Source of the DNA: Bacteroidota bacterium
GTDB taxonomy: Bacteria > Bacteroidota > Bacteroidia > Chitinophagales > JADJOU01
Direction: 5' to 3'
Length of the DNA: 64,000 bases
Assembly (NCBI GenBank): GCA_016713645.1
Contig: JADJOU010000004.1
Coordinates: 1-64,000 of the forward strand
Shown: piece by piece, positions 56,989-64,000 of the stretch
Layout of the letters: each line of letters opens with the position of its first letter
How positions within the stretch are numbered: the stretch's first letter is position 1
The notes under the pieces: generated by a model
The model's database searches: none
Told to the model about the DNA's origin: nothing
What the model saw: only the letters and a program-made list of their open reading frames with translations
Made by a program: the position numbers and the translations under genes

Positions 56989-57503
56989 GTTATTAATTTT
57001 TAGTAAAGTAAAATAGAAATGGAGCATTCAGATGTTAAACTTCCTTAATGGCATAAATGAGCCTCACCCCAGCCCTCTCCAAAGGAAAGGGGGGGCATCC
57101 TTGGAATTAATTGTCAAAAGATTATATGTGAATTGAGACTGATCAATGGTCATATATACATCTACTTGACCTATATACTTTCTATTTAAGTATACTGTTT
57201 TAAAAAAACTATGGTCTATTTGATACAAATGTTACCCTCACCCTTCGGGGGAGTTGGAGGGGGCTTTAAGACTCTCCCCAGCCCTCTCCAAAGGAAAGGG
57301 GGGGCAGTTCGGTGGGATTAAGGTGTTATAAAAGTAATATGCATAAGAATGCGCTTCTGATGAATGAGTTGAATAGAACCACACTGCCTTTGAATTCATT
57401 CCAACAACCAATCCCGACACTTTGTCGGGACACGGCAACTGACAACCAACAACCAACAACTCACCACTTACAACTCACCACTTACAACTCACCACTCACA
57501 TCT
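56989..57503. repeat. intergenic repeats (GC-rich and tandem)
   Basis: No gene. CCCCAGCCCTCTCCAAAGGA followed by AAGGGGGGGCA occurs at about 57,065-57,095 and again at about 57,275-57,306. At 57,413-57,431 is a CCCGAC-N5-GTCGGG hairpin. From about 57,455 the 14-bp unit AACTCACCACTTAC is repeated three times. Composition is unlike coding sequence. Confidence 0.6.
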
Positions 57504-58796
57504 TCAGACTTCCGCCAATTCCTTTAATTTAATCTCGTAAATCTTCGTTTGGAACTGAGCCTGGCTATAGCGCAATTGCGTTTCCATAGCGCTGTTGGGC
57601 CGTTCTGAATTCGAGGTTAGTAATCGTGCCAATATTGAATTTGGCGAGGGTGATATCGATATTCTGTTCAGCGATTTTTATATTATTCGCTTCCAACTGG
57701 ATCAGCGATAGATTGGTTCGATAATTTTCATAGGCTTCATAGATCTGCGCGCGCAGCGATTGCTTTTGCTTTTCGATAAGATTCAAACTATTGTCAATTT
57801 GAATCTTGGCAATTTTCTCATTTCTAATTTGTGAAGAACCGCTGTAAATGGGCATCGAAGCCGTGAACCCATAATTTACGCCACGTCCATTCGATTGGGT
57901 GATGAATCCCAAGGCGCTTCCGACTGGGTGAAATTATATCCCGTCGTGACGGAAATAACTGGATAGCGATTGGCTTTTACTTGTTTCAATGATTGCTCGG
58001 CGATATTCATCGTCAATATCTGATATTGCAAATCTGGATTTTGCTTTACGGCTGCATCCAATATTTTATTCATCTCCACTTGTTCATCGATGGCGAACTT
58101 GGGTTGAACTTTAAACGCGGTCTGCACATCCTGCGCCAATAATTCATTCATCTGAATTTGCACATTTTTTAGAATTTGCTTTTGCTGCAAGAGCAAACTG
58201 CTATCGGCATTTAAATCTACTTGGGCATTCAATACTTCTAGTTTAGAGGCCTTGCCAATCGAATATCTATTTTGCGCTGTATTCAATCGCTGGATGGAAA
58301 TCTGCATAGCAGTATCTAAGGCGGCTATCTGCAATTCCTGTAAAACAATCTGATAATATAGATGATAGACATTGCTGATCTTCGCGTAAATCGTGCGCTT
58401 CATTTCTCTTTCCCCTTGCATTTGCATTTGATTCAATTGCTCTTTTTTAGCAAACATTTTAAATCCATCGAATATCGTCCAATCCAATCCTATTCCGTAA
58501 TTCAACGACATGTTCTTCGCCCCATTCTGGGTTCTCTGCTTGCCATCTGCCTGTGTTTGCGTCGTATTTAAAAGGCTATTGCTATTGTTGACGAATAGAT
58601 TGACATTGGGCAACATCCCAGCATTGCCCACACTATTATTGATTTCATCTATGTTCAATTCATTCTTAGCAATCTTGATATCGTAATTATTTTTGAGCGC
58701 AATTTCTATCGCATTTTCAAGCGTCAATATATTTTGCGCATGCATAGAAATACTGCATATCAAAGCAAAGAAAAGGAAGTATTTTTTAGTATTCAT
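57504..58796 (-). CDS. TolC-family outer-membrane efflux protein (frameshifted)
   Basis: MNTKKYFLFFALICSISMHA signal peptide, then ILTLENAIEIALKNNYDIKI (TolC repeat start) and IGKASKLEVLNAQVDLNADS; the second repeat has FNIGTITNLEFRTAQ. Indels near 57,905 and 57,590 interrupt it; the end reads METQLRYSQAQFQTKIYEIK and LKELAEV with stop at 57,504-57,506. About 430 aa, the normal TolC length. Last gene of an MFP-RND-TolC operon; the three parts span both membranes. Confidence 0.85.
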
Positions 58797-58807
58797 AGGG
58801 GCTATGC

Positions 58808-61800
58808 TTATGCGTCAATTTGATCAAATTCTGGATGGTGTTTTCTCGCTTTCGACCACATCAAATAGATGGATGGGATGATGAAGAGCGTCAATATCAA
58901 GGAGAATATCGTTCCGCCGACGATGACAACGCCCATGCCTATCCTGCTCTTGGAAGCGGCACCAATAGAGAGTGCAATGGGAAGTGCACCGAGTGCAATG
59001 GCCAAACTCGTCATCAATATCGGCCTCAATCTCGCTTCAGATGCTTCCATAATCGCCTCGTATTTTGACTTGCCTTGTTCGCGCAATTGATTGGCAAATT
59101 CAACAATGAGAATGCCATTCTTCGTCACCAGTCCAATCAACATGATAGTCCCAATCTGACTGAATATATTCCACGTCTGTCCAAATAACCAAAGCGAGAA
59201 TAGGGCTCCAGCGACAGCCATAGGTACGGTGAGGATAATGATGAATGGATCGACAAAACTTTCAAACTGCGCAGAGAGAATGAGAAATATCAAGAGCAAG
59301 GCCAAGCCAAATGCAAAGGAAGTATTCGAACTGCTCTCTACAAAATCCTTGGATTCTCCGCCGAGGTCAGTGGTGAAACTTTCATCTAGTACTTTTGCCT
59401 TGATTTTATTCATCGCTTCAATCCCGTCTGAAATGCTCTTGCCTGGCGCTAATCCAGCCATGACAGTCGCTGACATATTTCTATTATTGTGGTAGAGTTG
59501 TGGTGGATTGCTCTGTTCTTCAATCTTTACCACATTGTCCAATTGTATCAATTCACCTTTGGCATTTCTCACAAACATCGAGGTCAAATCCATCGGCTTC
59601 GATCTGTCTTTTTGTTCAAATTGACCGATTACTTGATATTGCTTTCCCTTCATCTGAAAATAGCCAAATCGCTGTCCACTCAAGGATAATTGAAGGGTCT
59701 GTGCAATGTCTAGTACAGATATGCCCATGCTCTCCGCCTTCTCTCTATCGATGGTCACATTGACTTCTGGCTTATTGAATTTCAAATTCACATCGGTGAT
59801 TGAAAAGGTGGGATTTTTCGCGGCTTCTTCCATGAATTGTGGAATCTTTTCTTTTAGTTTTTCAAAAGTAGAAGCTTGAATGATGTATTGTATGGGCAAT
59901 CCACCGCGCTTGTTCACTGCGATAGTAGGCGTTTCTGTGACAGAAGTTTTCGCATCGGGATATTGTTTAGTCCATTTGCTCAGTTTCTCTGCAATTTCTT
60001 TTTGCGAGCGCTTTCTATCTGCTGGATCGACGAGGGCAATTCTCGCCCTGCCACTATTGGTGGCTGATGCATTGAATCCTGGTGCCGTGATGATGAGACT
60101 CACTTTTTTCTCTGGAATTGAATCGTCAATTAATCGAGAGAGTTCTTGCATAAATCGATCCGTATATTCATAGGAAGATCCCTCTGCAGTTGTTGCTGTC
60201 ATTACAATCGCACTGCGATCGTCATAAGGGGCTGTCTCTTTTTTGATCGTTTTGAAGAATAAATAAATCATACCAAAGCAGAACAATAGGATAGGGAAAC
60301 TGATCCATTTGAATTTGACGAATGATTGAAGGGATGAGGCATATGAGGTATTCATCTTTTCAAAGAAAGGCTCAGACCAAGTATAGAATCTCGATTTTTT
60401 CTGCACTCCGCCTTTCATCAAATAGGCATTCAACATAGGCGTGAGCGTGAGGGATACAAAGGCAGATATCAATACGGCTGCGCCTATTACTACTCCAAAT
60501 TCTCTAAACAATCTCCCCACAAATCCCTCTAAGAAAATTACTGGTAAGAACACTGCAGCGAGCGTAATGGAGATGGAGATGACTGCAAAGAAAATTTCAT
60601 TAGAACCCTTTACGGCAGCTTCGATAGGGGATATGCCCTCTTCTACTTTTTTGAATATATTTTCTGTGACTACAATTCCATCATCTACGACCAAACCAGT
60701 TGCCAATACAATGGCTAGTAAGGTCAATACATTAATGGAATAATCCATGAGCCACATGACAAAAAATGTGGCGACAAGGGAAACGGGAATATCGATCAAA
60801 GGCCTGAATGCAATGCTCCAATCCCTGAAGAATAAATAAATGATGAGGATGACGAGAAGTATTGAAATCAAGAGTGTTTCAGCAACTTCTATTACCGAGT
60901 TTTTGACAAAAATCGTATTGTCAATAGCAATATTGAGTTGTATATCTTTGGGCAATTCTTTTTTGAGGATATTGAATTTCTTGTAAAATTCGGTCGCAAT
61001 ATCCAAATAGTTGGCGCCTGGAAGTGGCACTATCGCTACGCCTACGAGGGGCATACCCGATTGTGACATCTGTGTCTCCAAATTCTCTGGTCCCAAACTC
61101 GCATAGCCTATATCGCTGAAGCGAATCAATTGGTCGCCATTTCGCTTGACGATGATATTGTTGAACTCCTCTGCTTTTGTGAGATTGCCAATAGTCTTCA
61201 CCGTGAGTTCTGTATTATTGCCCGTCAATTTTCCCGATGGCAATTCAACATTTTGTTGTGTGAGCGCATTCTTGACATCAGCTACGGTGACTCCATAAGT
61301 GGATAGTTTCACAGGGTCAATCCACAAGCGCATAGCGTATTTTTTCTGTCCCCAAATTTGTATGCCGCTCACCCCAGGGATATTTTCAATGCGCTGTCCA
61401 ATCACATTCTCTGCATAATCGCTGAGCTCCATTTGATTGCGCTTATTGCTCTGCACGGTCATGGAGATGATGGCATCTGTATTGGCATCGGCCTTTGATA
61501 CCACAGGCGGGGCATCGAGGTCTTTGGGTAAATTCCGAGCAGCGATGGCCACTTTGTCTCGCACGTCATTGGCTGCCGTTTCTAAGTCTTTATCTAAATT
61601 GAATTCAACGGTGATCGTACTCGTTCCCTGCACACTCGATGAACCAATATTCTTAATTCCATCGATGGAATTGATGGCTTTTTCAATGGGTTCGGTGATT
61701 TGTTTTTCTATGATATCTGAATTCGCCCTGGCATAATCTGTTCTAATGGTAATTTGCGCTGGGTCAATGGATGGAAATTCTCGCACACCCAAAAATGTAT

Positions 61801-61885
61801 AGCCAATAATCCCAAATAGCAATATGGTGAGATTGATGACAATGGTGAATATGGGTCTTTTGATACTGAGGGAGGATAAACTCAT
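58808..61885 (-). CDS. RND efflux transporter, AcrB/HAE1 type
   Basis: 1025 aa, full length. N-terminus MSLSSLSIKRPIFTIVINLT, periplasmic SIDPAQITIRTDYARANSDI, and in TM4 GLVVDDGIVVTENIFKKVEE with the paired Asp of the proton relay; C-terminal half has TKNGILIVEFANQLREQGK. Twelve helices and two large periplasmic loops as expected. HAE1-type, so hydrophobic or amphiphilic drugs are the likely substrates, not metals. It is intact although its partners are frameshifted. Gap to TolC is 11 bp, so one operon. Confidence 0.95.
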   Translation of the reverse strand: MSLSSLSIKRPIFTIVINLTILLFGIIGYTFLGVREFPSIDPAQITIRTDYARANSDIIEKQITEPIEKAINSIDGIKNIGSSSVQGTSTITVEFNLDKDLETAANDVRDKVAIAARNLPKDLDAPPVVSKADANTDAIISMTVQSNKRNQMELSDYAENVIGQRIENIPGVSGIQIWGQKKYAMRLWIDPVKLSTYGVTVADVKNALTQQNVELPSGKLTGNNTELTVKTIGNLTKAEEFNNIIVKRNGDQLIRFSDIGYASLGPENLETQMSQSGMPLVGVAIVPLPGANYLDIATEFYKKFNILKKELPKDIQLNIAIDNTIFVKNSVIEVAETLLISILLVILIIYLFFRDWSIAFRPLIDIPVSLVATFFVMWLMDYSINVLTLLAIVLATGLVVDDGIVVTENIFKKVEEGISPIEAAVKGSNEIFFAVISISITLAAVFLPVIFLEGFVGRLFREFGVVIGAAVLISAFVSLTLTPMLNAYLMKGGVQKKSRFYTWSEPFFEKMNTSYASSLQSFVKFKWISFPILLFCFGMIYLFFKTIKKETAPYDDRSAIVMTATTAEGSSYEYTDRFMQELSRLIDDSIPEKKVSLIITAPGFNASATNSGRARIALVDPADRKRSQKEIAEKLSKWTKQYPDAKTSVTETPTIAVNKRGGLPIQYIIQASTFEKLKEKIPQFMEEAAKNPTFSITDVNLKFNKPEVNVTIDREKAESMGISVLDIAQTLQLSLSGQRFGYFQMKGKQYQVIGQFEQKDRSKPMDLTSMFVRNAKGELIQLDNVVKIEEQSNPPQLYHNNRNMSATVMAGLAPGKSISDGIEAMNKIKAKVLDESFTTDLGGESKDFVESSSNTSFAFGLALLLIFLILSAQFESFVDPFIIILTVPMAVAGALFSLWLFGQTWNIFSQIGTIMLIGLVTKNGILIVEFANQLREQGKSKYEAIMEASEARLRPILMTSLAIALGALPIALSIGAASKSRIGMGVVIVGGTIFSLILTLFIIPSIYLMWSKARKHHPEFDQIDA

Positions 61886-61930
61886 TGCGTTTGAATTTCT
61901 TTTTTGAGAATAGCTTGCATGTAAAAAGGA

Positions 61931-62988
61931 TTATTTCAATTTAATCTTAACTGGGGCTTTGTCTTTGAGTGACATAATTCCCGATGTAATCAAGGTGTCG
62001 CCTTTATTCAACCCTTTGATGATGAGGATGGAGGCGTCTGTTCTGGTTGAGGTCTCCACTTTGACTTCTTTGGCGCTGCCATTCTCTGCAATGAATACTT
62101 TTTTGCCTCCTTGAATCGGGATGACGGATTCTGATGGAATGATGATGGCATCTGGAATGGTTTGCAGGGGCAGCATGATATTGGCAAAGGTTCCTGGCAT
62201 CAATGAACCATTAGAATTTTCTGCTATCGCGCGCACCAACAAGGTTCTGGTATTGATATCAATCTCTGGTTCGATGGCATATATTTTTGCCGATGAATAG
62301 GATTGGGTAGAAGAGGTATTGAATTGAATGCTTGTGCCCATTTTGATGGAATTGGCATATTTTTCTGGAATGGAGAATGTAATTTTCACTTTGCTGGTAT
62401 TGACGAGGTTGGCGATTAATACTGAAGGGGTGATATAGGATCCCGCAGAAATATTCCTCAATCCAATTTTCCCTGCGAATGGCGCCTTGATCACGGATTT
62501 GGCCAACTGTGCCTGAATCACTTGGGTTTGAGCTTGCGCAGTGATGAGTTCCGCTCGTGTAATATCGTATTCCTCTTGGCTGATACCCTCTTTTGCAAAA
62601 GCAATTTTGCCCTGCGCTCATTTTCCAAAGCCAAGCTCTCTTTGGTCTTAGATTGCCCCAATTGTGCTTGTAATTCAGCATCGACGACCTTTAAAAGTAT
62701 TTGATCTTTAGAGACAAAACTGCCCTCCTGAAAATAGATGTTTTGCACTATACCAGAAACCTCCGATCTAATTTCCGCTTGTTCATTGGCGGTGATTGAT
62801 CCTGTGAGGGATAATTGATCTCTGTAAATTTCTGGTTGGATAATCATCGCCTCAACTTGCGCAGGTGGCCGAGCACCTCCTTTATCCTTCCCTTTGGCCT
62901 CTTGTGATTGATTGGATTTGATTCGATACGCAATAATACCACCAAGGGATACTAGGATGATGATGATCATTAAATTTCTTATTTTCAT
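61931..62988 (-). CDS. periplasmic adaptor protein (MFP/HlyD family), frameshifted
   Basis: MKIRNLMIIIILVSLGGIIA membrane anchor at 62988, then QLSLTGSITANEQAEIRSEV and SGIVQNIYFQEGSFVSKDQI (lipoyl half), coiled-coil hairpin AQLGQSKTKESLALENERR; after an indel near 62,615, IQAQLAKSVIKAPFAGKIGL and the beta-barrel and membrane-proximal domains (GSLMPGTFANIMLPLQTIPD; GLNKGDTLITSGIMSLKDKA). About 350 aa. It bridges the RND pump to TolC. First gene of the operon. Confidence 0.85.
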
Positions 62989-63161
62989 AAAATTGGTTGA
63001 AAGGCAGATTCGTAAATTCAGTTTCCAAAAATACACGAATAAGCTAATCAAACCCAACAATTGAAACAAAAATTTGGTTCATTGAGATTCATTGGGGATA
63101 TAAGTGGAATGTTATACTTAATATAATCGTTTATTTAAAGATTACTTGACTTGCTCTAAAC

Positions 63162-63191
63162 AAAAAAGCACCATCACATGGATGGTGCTTT
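63162..63191 (-). terminator. terminator of the OmpA-like gene
   Basis: GCACCATC-ACATG-GATGGTGC perfect stem (63168-63188) followed on the minus strand by T6. Confidence 0.85.
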
Positions 63192-63209
63192 AGAAATATA
63201 TATTGAAGA

Positions 63210-64000
63210 TTAATTATTGATAATAATGAATTCTGTCCTTCTATTCTTCTGATGACTTGCTTCCGTGCAATCAGAGGATTTTTGTCCATCGCAATTGCAG
63301 CGATTGATCAATCTCGACTTTCCATATCCTTTGCCAGAAATTCTGTTAGGCTCTGAAATTCTACTTTTGATGTATTTAATGGTTGACTTGGCTCTTCTAT
63401 CAGAAAGCAATTGATTGTAGGTCTTGGTTTCTCTGCAGTCAGTATGTGCCTTTAATTCAACCTCCATATTGGAATGGATATTCATCATAGAGACGATATT
63501 ATTCAATGAATTAATGGCGTCAGGGCGAATATTTGACTTGTCTAAATCAAAATAGATATTTTTAAATTCTAGCACATGACTTAGGTCGTCGCCTACTTTT
63601 ATTTTCTTCTCAAATATTCTATCAGTTTTTGTCTGAGTCGTTTCTTTTACAATTTCTTTTGTATTGGTGTTTCTTTCACTGGCTCAACAACGGCTATAGG
63701 TTCTTCAATCGGGGCTTTTACAATTTCTTCAGGCTTTTTAACGGGCTCTGAAATTTCTAAAGTAAAAATATCATCGTTTCCACTTCCGCCTGGTCTATTC
63801 GATGAGAAGTATCCCTTGCTCATTTGATCATCGGCGATTGCCCCAAAATCATCGTATTGCGTATTTAATGGTGTACCAGCATTTACTGATGTTTGGAATC
63901 CCTCTGCATTTAATTTATTGGTGAAGATATCAAATCCTCCAAGACCAAATCTACCGTTCGATGTAAAGAAGAAATTTCCGCTTTTCTCTTCAAAGAATGG
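63210..64000 (-). CDS. PD40-repeat and OmpA-like domain protein, 3' part (frameshifted, runs off the window)
   Basis: C-terminal OmpA domain: LEFKNIYFDLDKSNIRPDAI, then VELKAHTDCRETKTYNQLLS, RRAKSTIKYIKSRI and RRTEFIIINN, with the TD..... NxxLSxxRA peptidoglycan-binding core. Upstream, across a break near 63,640-63,660, comes a Pro/Glu linker (KKPEEIVKAPIEEPIAVVEP) and PD40/WD40-like blades (GNFFFTSNGRFGLGGFDIFT; KGYFSSNRPGGSGNDDIFTL). This architecture is that of periplasmic OmpA proteins of Bacteroidota including PorE of the type IX secretion system; PorE identity cannot be settled from this part. Confidence 0.75.

Noticed and set aside
57238..57527. Open frames on both strands in the repeat block.
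   Set aside because: They translate GC-rich and tandem repeats and overlap each other in antisense.
955..63069. Phase variation by poly-A slippage as the reason for the many frameshifts.
   Set aside because: The tracts are short (A4-A6), hit unrelated genes including efflux and repair proteins, and the same genes often carry several; assembly error explains this better.

Overview
The window looks like chromosomal DNA from a Bacteroidota bacterium, probably a Saprospiraceae- or Chitinophagaceae-like lineage (inference). The signs are low GC, promoters of the Bacteroidota type (TTTG about 20 nt before TAnnTTTG, e.g. 48878-48910), outer-membrane barrel proteins, a PD40/OmpA-like protein and many AT-rich spacers. 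A pervasive feature is single-base frameshifts. Genes of every functional class are split, and where I checked, most splits heal if one A (or T) is added to an A/T run. This looks more like homopolymer indel error in the assembly than real decay, so I describe genes as they read once the frame is restored.

1-25,020 (all minus strand) is an insecticidal-toxin-complex (Tc) type locus, transcribed right to left. A large TcA subunit (25,003-15,684, about 3,100 aa over many frames) is followed by two tandem, near-identical TcB-TcC fusion genes (15,636-8,471 and 7,894-740). Each fusion has SpvB, FG-GAP/VCBS and TcdB-middle modules, Rhs repeats and an Rhs core ending DPSG, and then a different C-terminal tip. 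The first-transcribed copy ends in a domain that resembles a parvovirus-type phospholipase A2. The second ends in a glycine-rich hydrophobic domain. Each is followed by its own small unrelated gene (8,461-8,213 membrane protein; 716-175 soluble protein). The layout resembles interchangeable toxin cassettes with candidate immunity genes served by one shared TcA.

25,600-53,270 looks like one or more integrated mobilizable elements carrying defence and accessory cargo. Mobility and maintenance genes are a MazF/PemK-like protein, a phage-O-like replication protein, a tyrosine recombinase, an XRE regulator, a relaxase, a MobC-like protein, a VirD4-type coupling protein and associated membrane proteins. 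Cargo includes a RelA/SpoT-like nucleotidyltransferase, an ABC-3C/Lamassu-like three-gene operon (zinc-hook SMC-like ATPase, middle component, PD-(D/E)XK nuclease), a decayed DNA methylase, an AAA ATPase, a YegP-like operon, a gene pair or trio around a six-helix membrane protein, and an XRE-regulated ECF transporter whose two ATPase subunits appear to split the catalytic motifs between them. A RadC-like protein and tRNA-Val(UAC) mark the right edge. The 3' end of the tRNA faces the element, so it is a natural candidate attachment site.

53,500-64,000 is more ordinary chromosome: a HigB/HigA-like toxin-antitoxin pair, two outer-membrane proteins, a full MFP-RND-TolC efflux operon, and the C-terminal part of a PD40-OmpA protein that runs off the right edge.
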